A stretch of 21,494 nt of DNA from Pseudaquidulcibacter sp964557085 (GCA_964557085.1 CAZKYS010000033.1:1-21494), one strand, 5' to 3'. Positions 6,103-15,059 are shown, numbered from the stretch's first letter. Notes: generated by a model from the sequence alone, not told the origin. Numbers and translations are program-made.

Positions 6103-7308
6103 TTATTTTGCCTCTAAAGCGGTAACACCTGGAAGTTCTTTACCCTCCATCCATTCAAGGAATGCGCCACCCGCAGTGGAGATAAAGGTGAAATCAGATG
6201 ATGCACCCGCATGGTTTAACGCCGATACAGTGTCACCACCACCCGCAACCGCAACAAGGCGACCAGCTTTGGCAAGCGCACCCGCCGTTTTTGCCGCTTC
6301 AACAGTTGCAATATCAAATGGTGGGGTTTCAAATGCACCTAATGGGCCATTCCAAATAATGGTTTTTGATTGTTCCATAATTGCCGCAAGATTGGCAATT
6401 GTTTTTGGGCCTGCGTCTAAAATCATTTCATCCGCCGCAGTTTCGTTTGGTGCACATGTGCGGGTTGGCGGGTTTGGCGCAAATTCTTTGGAATTTACAA
6501 CATCAACAGGCAAAAGAATTTTGCATCCTGCTTTATCGGCTGCGGCCTTAATTTCATTGGCTTTATCAAGCAAGTCTTTTTCACAAAGGCTTTTGCCAAC
6601 ATCAATGCCATCAGCTGCAAGGAAAGTATTTGCCATGCCGCCGCCAATTGCAAGATAATCAACTTTGGTAACAAGATTTTCCAATAAATCGATTTTTGAT
6701 GAAACTTTTGCGCCGCCAACAATTGCCAAAACTGGGCGAATAGGTGTGCCAAGTGCTTGGTTTAAATGGTCAAGTTCGCGCGCCATTGAAAGCCCCGCGA
6801 ATGATGGCAAATATTGCGCCACACCTTCGGTGGTTACATGCGCACGGTGCGCAGCAGAGAAGGCATCATTCACATAAATTTCGCCAAGGGCCGCAACTTC
6901 TTTGGCAAGTTCGGCATCATTTTTTTCTTCGCCCGCATAAAAGCGCGAATTTTCAAGAATGATAATATCGCCATTTTGCATTTTATCGATGGCAGATTGT
7001 GCAATCTCACCTTTTAAATCGGTGGCAAAGCCAACATTTTTACCAAGTAATTTTGCCAAAGCAGGGGCAATTGGTTCAAGTGACATGCTTGGTTCAACTT
7101 TACCTTTTGGGCGACCAAAATGGCTTAAAAGAATTGTTTTTGCGCCCTTGTTTGAAAGAAGTTCGATGGTTGGTAATGCGGCGCGTAAACGTGTGTCATC
7201 GCTGATTTGTCCATTTTGCATTGGGACGTTAAAATCAACACGGACAAGAATTTTTTTGCCCGAAACATCATTATTGCCAACATATTCTTCAATTTTATTA
7301 TATGCCAT
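6103..7308 (-). CDS. pgk: Phosphoglycerate kinase
   Basis: This 401-residue cytosolic enzyme interconverts 1,3-bisphosphoglycerate + ADP and 3-phosphoglycerate + ATP in lower glycolysis. Motifs include RVDFNVP (23-29), DDTRLRAALPTI (38-49), SHFGRPKGK (62-70), GGAKVSSKI, NGPLGAFE, GGGDTVSAL and STAGGAFLEWMEG. The frame extends upstream to 7326, but ATG 7306-7308 is preceded by AGAGG (7316-7320) at 7 bases and gives the standard N-terminus MAYNKIEEYVG. It leads an operon pgk-thiE-Sel1-suhB. In several Rhizobiales that I recall, gap precedes pgk and fba follows it; here neither is adjacent (upstream is a divergent DUF1801 gene). This fits a cell relying on the ED route of the zwf operon in the same window. 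Confidence 0.95.
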   Translation of the reverse strand: MAYNKIEEYVGNNDVSGKKILVRVDFNVPMQNGQISDDTRLRAALPTIELLSNKGAKTILLSHFGRPKGKVEPSMSLEPIAPALAKLLGKNVGFATDLKGEIAQSAIDKMQNGDIIILENSRFYAGEEKNDAELAKEVAALGEIYVNDAFSAAHRAHVTTEGVAQYLPSFAGLSMARELDHLNQALGTPIRPVLAIVGGAKVSSKIDLLENLVTKVDYLAIGGGMANTFLAADGIDVGKSLCEKDLLDKANEIKAAADKAGCKILLPVDVVNSKEFAPNPPTRTCAPNETAADEMILDAGPKTIANLAAIMEQSKTIIWNGPLGAFETPPFDIATVEAAKTAGALAKAGRLVAVAGGGDTVSALNHAGASSDFTFISTAGGAFLEWMEGKELPGVTALEAK

Positions 7309-7315
7309 TTTTAAA

Positions 7316-7320
7316 CCTCT
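7316..7320 (-). promoter_or_regulatory. Ribosome binding site of pgk
   Basis: AGAGG lies 7 bases before ATG 7308 and decides for this start over the in-frame start six codons upstream (7326), which would place the site inside the coding region. Confidence 0.6.
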
Positions 7321-7353
7321 TTGCAAAAGCCTATCTGGTGAATTGCAAATGTG

Positions 7354-7381
7354 CTTTATGTTGCAATTTTTAAATAGTCAA
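7354..7381 (-). promoter_or_regulatory. Possible pgk promoter
   Basis: TTGACT (7376-7381, minus strand) matches a -35 box in five of six positions. ATAAAG at 7354-7359 is a weak -10 candidate with a 16-base spacer. It would give a leader of about 40 bases before pgk. This is pattern matching only. Confidence 0.25.
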
Positions 7382-7432
7382 TGTGACACAAATCATTACT
7401 TGACAATAATTTTTATTGCGCAACAATTACGC

Positions 7433-7849
7433 ATGGCGCAAATAAAAACCAAGGAAGAAGGCATTAATCCAATAGATTTTATAAATTCTATTGATGATGA
7501 AATCCGCCGTAATGATGCAATGCAAATTATGAATTTGATGGGGCAAATAACCAATCATCCGCCTAAAATGTGGGGCCCATCAATCATTGGTTTTGATAAA
7601 TATGATTATGTTTATGAAAGCGGGCATTCGGGCACAATGTGCAAAATTGGTTTTAGCCCACGAAAAGGCGCGCATACTTTATATTTAATGCTTGGCCTTG
7701 GTGATTTTGAAAGCGCGCTTCAAAAACTTGGGAAACATACGACGGGTAAGGGGTGTCTTTATATTAAAAAGCTAAAAGACATTGATGTCGAAACTTTGAA
7801 ACAAATAATTGATAAATCATATAAATTGGTTTGCGAAAAATATGGCTAG
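7433..7849 (+). CDS. DUF1801 domain protein (YdhG-like)
   Basis: This 138-residue protein matches the DUF1801 family nearly end to end. It shows KTKEEGINPIDFINSI at the N-terminus, then PPKMWGPSIIGFDKYDYVYESG, GFSPRKGAHTLYLMLG, LGKHTTGKGCLYIKKLKDID and a C-terminal helix. The family folds like frataxin/CyaY-type domains, but its biochemical function is unknown. The open frame extends upstream into the pgk antisense strand. I chose ATG 7433 because the family begins there. No Shine-Dalgarno sequence is visible. TTGACA (7400-7405) lies about 30 bases upstream, so the mRNA may be nearly leaderless. The gene stands alone between divergent pgk and the convergent nuclease gene, and its stop shares CTAG with the nuclease stop. 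Confidence 0.88.
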   Translation: MAQIKTKEEGINPIDFINSIDDEIRRNDAMQIMNLMGQITNHPPKMWGPSIIGFDKYDYVYESGHSGTMCKIGFSPRKGAHTLYLMLGLGDFESALQKLGKHTTGKGCLYIKKLKDIDVETLKQIIDKSYKLVCEKYG

Positions 7850-8331
7850 TTTTTCAAGCGTCTTTCTACCCATGGTGGCATTATATAGAATGATTTTTGC
7901 CCCCAAAGGCCAATTTTTTTTCGTCTTGCTTCTTGTTCAAGGCCAATCATTTTTGGGTCGTGTAAATATTGGCGATATGCCCATGCACAGCCGCTTTGCA
8001 CTTGTTCACGGTTGATGTTGCGATTACCCAAGAATACTTCAGCAATTGTACGCCCATATTTATCTTGTTCGATTGGGTTAATACTTATTTTTGTGTGATA
8101 AATTTTTTTAAATAATTGTGCGCGGCATTCTTTGCCGAAATTTTGTTTAAACTCGGGGGCATCTATGGATGAAAGGCGAATTTCAATTTCTTTATTACCC
8201 GATTTGGCACGAATTGAATCGCCGTCATAAACATGGGTTACGATAAGGTTTTTATAATTTATCGTATTTTGGGCGCAAATTGGCGTTGCAATAAAAGCGA
8301 AAATTATAGGAAAAATCCTATTTAATTTCAT
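7846..8331 (-). CDS. Secreted thermonuclease-like (SNase domain) protein
   Basis: This 161-residue protein has a signal peptide (MKLNRIFPIIFAFIATPICA, cleavage near A20) followed by one staphylococcal-nuclease domain. The catalytic set is complete: YDGDS with D36/D38, IRLSSIDAPE with R52, D57 and E60, and YGRTIAEVF with R94. The C-terminal GLW (141-143) is also typical. It is expected to cleave DNA/RNA in a Ca2+-dependent way in the periplasm or outside the cell. The frame extends upstream to 8418, but ATG 8329-8331 gives a perfect signal peptide and has AGGTGG (8336-8341) just before it. The first 14 bases overlap the 3' end of tamB, so it is probably translated from the tamAB transcript. 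Confidence 0.88.
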   Translation of the reverse strand: MKLNRIFPIIFAFIATPICAQNTINYKNLIVTHVYDGDSIRAKSGNKEIEIRLSSIDAPEFKQNFGKECRAQLFKKIYHTKISINPIEQDKYGRTIAEVFLGNRNINREQVQSGCAWAYRQYLHDPKMIGLEQEARRKKIGLWGQKSFYIMPPWVERRLKN

Positions 8332-11300
8332 GGCGCCACCTGATTGAAATCTTGCTATCACCGCTTGCGCCAACTTTGGATATGATTGCAGTTGATGGTT
8401 TCGGACGCCATTCAACATTGGTTGAAATACCCTGTGTGCCTTCCGAAATAAGTTCGATATATACTTGGCGACTTAGGTATTTGCCACCCGCAATTGAAAT
8501 TTCTCCACTTGCAGTATTGGCAAAAACCAACCTATCAAGGCGCACAATTTCACGTAAATTACCAATAACGTCAAAACCACCTCCCCCTGCAAGAGCCGCC
8601 AAGGAGGTTGCAAGTTCAACGGTTTCAAGCGGCGATAATTGCGAACGTGCACGCCCGAATAAAACCTGCGCCAAGATTTCATCTTTTGGTAAATCGGGAA
8701 CAGATGTCAGCTCAATAAGCGGATGCGCCGCAGTGCCCTTAATTTCAATTTTTGCCGTAAGATTATTGGCAACACGCGTTGCTTCAAGATTGAGGCGGAT
8801 GTTGTTTGGATTAGTCGCAAGTGTGATGGTGCCGCGATCTGCAAATTCAAAAGAGCGCCCGCCATATTCATATTCACCACGATAAACTTTTGCCGTGCCG
8901 TTTAAATCGGGTTTTGCCAGTGTTCCGCCAATATGTGAATTAAGCGAAAGCTCAAGATTGAGGCCACGACCACGAATGAAAACACCATTATTTGCCTTAA
9001 GATTTACATCAAGCGCATATTCAGGGATTTTTAAATTGCTATTTCTGGTTTGTGAATTTTGTGACGCAACTTGCCGTGAAGCCGGTAAATTAATTTCGGT
9101 AACATCCAAACTTGCAACATGATTTGCTGAAAGCGCGTGCGGTGCAAATTCGGCATAATCGATTTTTAAATCACCGCCCATTTTCCCAATTTGCCCATCA
9201 CTGGATTCGATTTTTACCGCACCGCTAACATCAACATGTGCAACATCGCTATCGATAAGGCGGAATTTACGCGCATAAATATCAAAACTTGAATTGGCAA
9301 GTTTGGAAAAGGAAATTGCGCCCTGACCACTTAATTCGCCGCCATTTTTGTCTTTTGATTTTAATTGGCTTATCAAGATTTTATCATTAACAATATCGCT
9401 ATTGATATTAAGTTGGCTAAGGCTTAGGCCAATTCTTGGTTCACGGAAATTGCCGTTGGTGATGGACATTTTTCCATTCATTTGCGGGTTGGCGATTGAG
9501 CCTGCTAGATCACTTTCTAAATCAATATTTCCTGTAAGTGTTCTTTCACCCGCAAAAATAAGGTCAGTAAGCGGCCTTACTTCACCATTGATTTTTACAT
9601 GACCGCCCATTTGCGCGCGTGTATCAATTGCAAGGTGTAAAGGCGCTGATGATGAAATTGTTGGTAAATTGACATTGGCATCAATTTTAAGGCCTTGGGC
9701 GTTTTTGGCATTCACATCAAGGCGCATAATATTATTTTGCAATTTAGAGCTAATTTTTCCGTCAAGCCCCATTTGCGCACCTAAACCTTTTGGCCTTGCG
9801 CCGCTTACATCGCCATCTAAATTTCCGTCTAATTGACCATTATTGCCATGTAATTGCATTTGCCCAGAGAAATTACCCGCAAAATCGCGCTGTAAAATTG
9901 CAAGATTAATATTGCGCATTTTGGCATTTGTTGTGAATTCACCACCAGTTTGATCAAGGTCAAAATCCAAATAACCTGCTTCTTGATTTTGCCCCGCACT
10001 TATCGCTAGCGAGCCGCGCCCTTTAGTTTTGCGTTCAGAGAACATGAATTCAATCGGGGTTTGGGTAATATAATTACGACCCAATGCATTGCCAGAACCG
10101 CTTATTGATAGTGTTGAGAACATACCAACATGTTTGAAATTTGTGCGACCATTAAAATTAATTGGTAAAGTTCCAGTGGTAGAAAATTGGGTTGCAAGCG
10201 AAAGATTTTCTAATTTACCATCACCATTTATGCTTAGATTGCTGAAATATAAATCTTGGCCTTGTATAGCAAAGTTCTGACCATTGGCATTAATTTTAGC
10301 AAAAGTATCATTGCCGATTTTAGTAATTCGCAGACCACCCTTTAATTGACCATCGCGTAATATAAGCCCCTTGCCGATTATAAAGGCGAAATCGGCAATT
10401 GGCGGTTTTCCTTTTATGAAATTAGCGCTTCCAATTGCGTTAATACCCGCGCCATTAAGTGTTATGTTTGAAATTTCAGTATTATTATCATTTCCTGAAA
10501 CCCGTGCTTTACCTTGAACGGGGCCAAAATCGGTGCTTCCTAAAAGGGTGATTTCTGTAAAAACTGGATGTTGCGCAAGATTGATATTGGCGCTTACATT
10601 TGCATTCTTAACGCTGAAATTTTGGAAGTTTAATTGGTTTAGCTTCGAATTAACACTTATCATTGGGCCTTTTTGTGGACCAATAATGCTTCCTGTGCCG
10701 CTTGGGTTGCCGCTTACTTCAAAATTTCCAAGATAAAATGGCACAAGCATTTGCCAATTGCCGTTTAAAACAAAACCCTCTTTGCCCGCTAATTGCCCGC
10801 CAAGACTTGCCTTAATTTGGCTTGAGATGAGATTGCCATTTTCCAAAATAACATTGTGTGGTTGAAGAAGTAATGTGCCTGAAATATGTGGTGTTTGCGT
10901 GAAATATTTATTCAATATTTCAACATCGGTTTCAAAATTTTTACCGTTTAAATCCGCTTTTAATTTAAAGCCATCATTGGTGCCAAGGCCTAGGAATTGG
11001 AATGTGCCACTGGCAGAGGTTTTGATTTTGAAGATTTCAAGGAATTTGGGGCCAAGTTGGACTTTGCCACTTAAATCTGCAAATGGGTTTGGCCTGCCGT
11101 TTCCTTTGCCATCAAATACAACATCATTGCCGTAAAGTTTGAAAGAATTAAAATCCAATCCTTGTGGTGAAATGCTTACTTGTCCATCAAGCTTTGGGCT
11201 ATTTCCCAAAAAGTGGTTTACAACATCCAATTTTGTTGCAAGTTTTTCACCATGCGCCTTCACATCGAATATAAAACCCGCGCTATTTCGAATTTGATGG

Positions 11301-12958
11301 GCGTTGAAAGTTCCAACAAAAGCGCCAGAAAGTGCATTTTTAGTAACCGCAAGTGCGCCAACTTCTGCGCTTCCTGAAAATTGGCTTTGCCCTAAAAGCC
11401 CCATTCCGCCCTTTGCATCAACTTTAATTGAATTGCCGCGAAGTTTTATATTTTTAAAAACCAAATCAGAATTTTTAATAATTATTCCAAGTTCAGCCTT
11501 TGGATTTGCGCCAAATAATTGACTTACAATTTGATCTTCTAATCTTCCGAAAGCTTCAAGATTAATGTCACCATCAATAGAATTATTTGCAAATTTGAAT
11601 TTTAAATCGCCATCTACACGATTGTATGAAACCTTATTAATGGCAATATTATTGATGGCATAATTGCCAACCAAATTAATGTCTTTTTGTGCCCCTGTTA
11701 TAAAGCCATCAAAACCAAAATTTCCAAGATTGATATTTTTTGCACCAATCAAAGCACCAAGGTTTCCAATTTTTAGTGTGGTTTTGATTGGCCCATTGGT
11801 TTTTCTTGCAACAAAATCAACCACCCCATTAAGTCTTGCCAATGATTGATTGCCGACCATTTCGATATTCAGGTTTTGTTGATTAGAATTGCCGCCAAGT
11901 AATTGATTTGGTTTCTTGCTCCAGTTTGCATTTAATTTTGTGTTATCGCCAAATGCATTGGCAATGAAATGCGTGTATTTTGATGCCCTAAGGCTGGCAT
12001 TTCCATCGATTTTGCCGCCATCTTCATTCCATGCGCCGGTGAATTTTGCGAATTGCGCATTGCCATTTTGTCCATAAATATCAACATTGCCTTTTTTAAC
12101 ACTGGCATAAATTTTCGCTTTGATAATTAATGGAAGATTGGCATTTAAACCAAGCATACCAGATAAAGAGCCGCCATTCGCTTCATGGGCATCTATATTA
12201 ACTTCAAATGGGTGTTTTTCACGTAATACAATGTGAAATAGTGCACTGTCACCATTTCTTTGGGCATTAAGTAGTGCGCCATCAACCTTTATGTCCTGAT
12301 TGCGTTTTATTTCTAAACTAAGCGCAGAACCCCATAATCCAGGCTTCACTGAAAACTCAGGTTTGGTTTCAATTGGTGTGATGATTTTATCAATTTCCAT
12401 TGATATGGAAAGTTTGCGTTTTGATTTTTCAAATTCAGGTTTTCGATAGATTGTAACAAGTGATGCGGTTGCACTTGAAATATGAACTTTTCTAATGAAA
12501 AGCGAAATTGGATTCCAATCTACATTGATATTTTTCCCATCAATCCAAACGCCGTTTTTATCAGAAAGAGAAAAACTATCGGCGGAAAATTTTGTAAAAA
12601 AATCGCCCTTAAAACCTTTGACGTGCAAAGTTCCAACATTGCCAAGTTTTGCGCCATCAATATGTTCTTGAATGAATTGCTGACCCTTTAAGGTGGGGGC
12701 AAAAAAGCGCGCGGCGGCAATTGCACCAGTTCCAAAAATTATAAAAAACATCAAAAACGCACTTGCCGAACCGAGTGCTTGAATAAGGTGTTTGTGAATA
12801 ATCCTTATTCTGTGGCGGTGAAGTTTTTTTTGTTCGGCAATTTCTTCGGGCGTTTGCTTTATTTTTTCTTTTTTTGTGAATTTATGTTTTATCGTATCTG
12901 ATGCACGTTCATATGCACTAATAATGGCGCGGCTTATTTTGGCGGCAATTGTCCTCAT
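8318..12958 (-). CDS. tamB: TamB-like translocation and assembly module inner-membrane protein
   Basis: This 1546-residue protein has a Lys/His-rich cytoplasmic N-terminus (about 1-58), one membrane anchor (about 61-83) and a very long series of β-rich AsmA-like repeats (GxxxxDGxGN…LSG patterns) forming a hydrophobic groove across the periplasm. The C-terminal 350 or so residues carry the TamB/DUF490 domain, with the hallmark LPKDEILAQVLFGR, then GKYLSRQVYIEL and the terminal ISIRWRHEIK. TamB works with the Omp85 protein TamA in outer-membrane protein assembly, and the family is also implicated in phospholipid transport between membranes. The ATG overlaps the tamA stop by one base (TAATG). 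The length is in the upper range for the family. Confidence 0.92.
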   Translation of the reverse strand: MRTIAAKISRAIISAYERASDTIKHKFTKKEKIKQTPEEIAEQKKLHRHRIRIIHKHLIQALGSASAFLMFFIIFGTGAIAAARFFAPTLKGQQFIQEHIDGAKLGNVGTLHVKGFKGDFFTKFSADSFSLSDKNGVWIDGKNINVDWNPISLFIRKVHISSATASLVTIYRKPEFEKSKRKLSISMEIDKIITPIETKPEFSVKPGLWGSALSLEIKRNQDIKVDGALLNAQRNGDSALFHIVLREKHPFEVNIDAHEANGGSLSGMLGLNANLPLIIKAKIYASVKKGNVDIYGQNGNAQFAKFTGAWNEDGGKIDGNASLRASKYTHFIANAFGDNTKLNANWSKKPNQLLGGNSNQQNLNIEMVGNQSLARLNGVVDFVARKTNGPIKTTLKIGNLGALIGAKNINLGNFGFDGFITGAQKDINLVGNYAINNIAINKVSYNRVDGDLKFKFANNSIDGDINLEAFGRLEDQIVSQLFGANPKAELGIIIKNSDLVFKNIKLRGNSIKVDAKGGMGLLGQSQFSGSAEVGALAVTKNALSGAFVGTFNAHQIRNSAGFIFDVKAHGEKLATKLDVVNHFLGNSPKLDGQVSISPQGLDFNSFKLYGNDVVFDGKGNGRPNPFADLSGKVQLGPKFLEIFKIKTSASGTFQFLGLGTNDGFKLKADLNGKNFETDVEILNKYFTQTPHISGTLLLQPHNVILENGNLISSQIKASLGGQLAGKEGFVLNGNWQMLVPFYLGNFEVSGNPSGTGSIIGPQKGPMISVNSKLNQLNFQNFSVKNANVSANINLAQHPVFTEITLLGSTDFGPVQGKARVSGNDNNTEISNITLNGAGINAIGSANFIKGKPPIADFAFIIGKGLILRDGQLKGGLRITKIGNDTFAKINANGQNFAIQGQDLYFSNLSINGDGKLENLSLATQFSTTGTLPINFNGRTNFKHVGMFSTLSISGSGNALGRNYITQTPIEFMFSERKTKGRGSLAISAGQNQEAGYLDFDLDQTGGEFTTNAKMRNINLAILQRDFAGNFSGQMQLHGNNGQLDGNLDGDVSGARPKGLGAQMGLDGKISSKLQNNIMRLDVNAKNAQGLKIDANVNLPTISSSAPLHLAIDTRAQMGGHVKINGEVRPLTDLIFAGERTLTGNIDLESDLAGSIANPQMNGKMSITNGNFREPRIGLSLSQLNINSDIVNDKILISQLKSKDKNGGELSGQGAISFSKLANSSFDIYARKFRLIDSDVAHVDVSGAVKIESSDGQIGKMGGDLKIDYAEFAPHALSANHVASLDVTEINLPASRQVASQNSQTRNSNLKIPEYALDVNLKANNGVFIRGRGLNLELSLNSHIGGTLAKPDLNGTAKVYRGEYEYGGRSFEFADRGTITLATNPNNIRLNLEATRVANNLTAKIEIKGTAAHPLIELTSVPDLPKDEILAQVLFGRARSQLSPLETVELATSLAALAGGGGFDVIGNLREIVRLDRLVFANTASGEISIAGGKYLSRQVYIELISEGTQGISTNVEWRPKPSTAIISKVGASGDSKISIRWRHEIK

Positions 12959-14790
12959 TAGAAACTTTGCCCCACGCCAACATAGAATTGATACGAACTT
13001 GTGCCATTTGGATGTTTGATAGGAACGCCAATATCAATACGTAATGGCGCAAATCCCAAATCATACCTAAGGCCAAGGCCAACCCCAACCCTAAATTCTT
13101 TAAAGTCTGGCGTTGAATTTATGCCCAAAGTTCCACTATCTACAAAAGCCACAATTCCAAATTTATTTCCCAAATCGCGGCGATATTCGAGGCCAGCCTC
13201 GATTAAAGAAAGGCCACCAACAGGTGTATTGCTAATGTCGTTATAATGAGGGCCAATTGATTGATATTCAAACCCACGAACCGAACCACCACCACCAGAA
13301 TATAAGCGTTTTCCCGATGGAAGCTCTGGGATTTTTCCACCCAATATTGAGCCCATTCTTGCGCGCGCAGCGATTACGTTTTTATCATATTTACCAAAGC
13401 TTTTATAATATGATGCCTGCCCCACCATTTTAACATAGGTAAGGGATGCGTCGCCTGTAATTAATGTTGGCTCTATTCTAAAATCGGCTTTATAGCCTGT
13501 GCGCGGGTTAAGGTAATTATCGGTTTTATCAAACAAAAACGCGCCAAGTGCATTAATTGATTGATAGTCACGCTCAATACCATCCGCAGGGTTTAAGAAA
13601 CTTGGTTCACGTGTGCGCGCGATATTGGCGTCAAGCCCGACTGTCCAAAACGATGAAATGCTTAACTTGCGTGTAACTTCAGCTTTAGTTTCGATGCCTT
13701 TTTCACGATAAGCGCGCGTATCATCAATGAATGCACCAAGTGATACCGCAAGGGTTTGGTCAGGCGCCCTAAAATGTGGAAGGCGCCATTCGCCTTCAAC
13801 ACGCTTTTCAATTTCACCATAAACAAGGCGGTTAATTAATGTATCAGCGCGCCCCAAAAGATTATAGCGTGCAAGGCGACCTTCGAATGCCACGCCTTCA
13901 TTAGTGCTATAAGATAAATCCGTTTCAATATGGAAACGCGCCCTATCTTGTAATGTAACATTAATATTGCGCTGATTATTGCCATTATCTTTTGGCGCAA
14001 GTGCGATATTAATTGCATCAAAAGCACCCGTATCCAAAAGCCGCCTTTCAAGTGTTGCGAGAGCTTTGGGGTCAAAATTTTGACCGCGCTTTATTGGCGA
14101 AATTTTTTCAAGCCATTTTGCATTGACCTTTGATTTGCCCTCTAAGTTTAAATCACCAAATTTTACGATTTCACCCGCCGCAATTATAAAAGTTGGCGAA
14201 AGCGTAAAATCGGCATGATCAACAATTATCTTTTTAGGCAAGGTTGTTGCGTTGGCATAACCTTGGGATAAAACCGCACCAAGAATTCGCGCTTCTGCAT
14301 CAAGAACATCTTGCGCGCGGGCGGGTGCGTTTGGCTTTAAGCCGATTGCTGCATTTGCAGAGTTTTGGGTTGGTGCGTTTGGCGGTGTTCCATCCCAATC
14401 TATTTCGCTTTTTGAAATTTTAAAAATTGGCCCAATGTCAATTTTCAATATCGCTTTTGGGTTTTCGCCATCGCTTACATCACTTGTTATTGACGATTGA
14501 TAATAACCCTCGGAACGCAATAATTCAGTAGCGTAAGTTTCAGCAAGGCTTGCACGTTTTCGCGCTTCATAAACCGATTGCGCAGGGGCGGGCACATCAC
14601 CAACCGCCGCCTTTAATTTATCAAGCAATTCACCACGCGTATTAATTTCAATTACGGCACGCGGTTCTGCATATGCAAAACAAGGCGAAAGAGCATAAAA
14701 AATGCCAAGCACAGAAGCGCCAAAAAACAATTTGTTTTTACGCATTCCATTAATCAGATTGTTTTTTTCTAAAAAATCTAGTTTTGGCAT
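12958..14790 (-). CDS. tamA: TamA-like outer-membrane protein, Omp85 family
   Basis: This 610-residue protein has a signal peptide with an extended n-region (core about 20-39, cleavage after AYA at 41), POTRA domains through about residue 285, and a C-terminal 16-strand Omp85 barrel. The barrel shows SGGGGSVRGFEYQ (498-510), where VRGF is the conserved L6-loop motif, GLGLRYDLGFAPLRIDIG (571-588), and a terminal aromatic signature ending in F610. It partners TamB, encoded next with a one-base overlap. The start ATG 14788-14790 has only a weak AGAAA upstream. The alternative ATG at 14745 would give a shorter, equally plausible signal peptide but lacks a spaced binding site. Confidence 0.92.
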   Translation of the reverse strand: MPKLDFLEKNNLINGMRKNKLFFGASVLGIFYALSPCFAYAEPRAVIEINTRGELLDKLKAAVGDVPAPAQSVYEARKRASLAETYATELLRSEGYYQSSITSDVSDGENPKAILKIDIGPIFKISKSEIDWDGTPPNAPTQNSANAAIGLKPNAPARAQDVLDAEARILGAVLSQGYANATTLPKKIIVDHADFTLSPTFIIAAGEIVKFGDLNLEGKSKVNAKWLEKISPIKRGQNFDPKALATLERRLLDTGAFDAINIALAPKDNGNNQRNINVTLQDRARFHIETDLSYSTNEGVAFEGRLARYNLLGRADTLINRLVYGEIEKRVEGEWRLPHFRAPDQTLAVSLGAFIDDTRAYREKGIETKAEVTRKLSISSFWTVGLDANIARTREPSFLNPADGIERDYQSINALGAFLFDKTDNYLNPRTGYKADFRIEPTLITGDASLTYVKMVGQASYYKSFGKYDKNVIAARARMGSILGGKIPELPSGKRLYSGGGGSVRGFEYQSIGPHYNDISNTPVGGLSLIEAGLEYRRDLGNKFGIVAFVDSGTLGINSTPDFKEFRVGVGLGLRYDLGFAPLRIDIGVPIKHPNGTSSYQFYVGVGQSF

Positions 14791-14926
14791 TAAAATTTCT
14801 TTTTTCTACTTTTTATTTAGAACATTTATGGCGCTTAACGCAATTGATGTTTATGTAATGTGAACGGAAAAACGCGGCAAAAGTTTGACATTTTTTATAT
14901 TTATGCGCTAAAAAGGCCACGCACTT

Positions 14927-14942
14927 ATGCAAATATTTGCAT
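14927..14942. promoter_or_regulatory. Perfect 16-bp palindrome, likely operator
   Basis: ATGCAAATATTTGCAT is a perfect palindrome, the size and form expected for a dimeric repressor site. It lies a few bases after the TTGACA/TAAAAA promoter candidate and just before the TATAAT, so it could block either. The half-site ATGCAAA recurs once at 15055-15061. The cognate regulator is not in the window and the motif does not let me name a family. Confidence 0.5.
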
Positions 14943-15010
14943 CTACATCCCGCTAATTCAAGTATAATCCTTTATTTATTGGTTGTGCTACGCTGCAAAA
15001 AACTGTAAAA

Positions 15011-15035
15011 ACAAACTTGCTAGATTTAAGTTTGT
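15011..15035. promoter_or_regulatory. Inverted repeat ACAAACTT-N9-AAGTTTGT upstream of zwf
   Basis: Two perfect 8-bp arms (15011-15018 and 15028-15035) are separated by 9 bases. It could be an operator with 17-base centre spacing or a leader hairpin. It adjoins the next inverted repeat, sharing base 15035. Confidence 0.4.
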
Positions 15036-15059
15036 GCATGTTTGTTGAAAATACATGCA
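15035..15059. promoter_or_regulatory. Inverted repeat TGCATGT-N11-ACATGCA upstream of zwf
   Basis: Two perfect 7-bp arms (15035-15041 and 15053-15059) are separated by 11 bases. The right arm overlaps an ATGCAAA half-site (15055-15061) matching the palindrome at 14927-14942, hinting that one regulator may bind both places. Confidence 0.4.

Noticed and set aside
6176..6658. 160-codon plus-strand frame opposite pgk
   Set aside because: It is a shadow of the pgk coding sequence in another frame, with low-complexity Ala/Ser/Pro content and no binding site.
6959..7432. Upstream extension of the DUF1801 frame (would give a 296-residue protein)
   Set aside because: The extension is antisense to pgk and its promoter region and has no family resemblance. 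The DUF1801 family begins at ATG 7433.
8332..8418. 29-residue N-terminal extension of the thermonuclease-like protein
   Set aside because: The extension would bury the signal peptide. The downstream ATG has a good ribosome binding site.
8352..8885. 177-codon plus-strand frame opposite the tamB 3' end
   Set aside because: It is antisense to the conserved TamB domain, with no start signal or recognisable motif.
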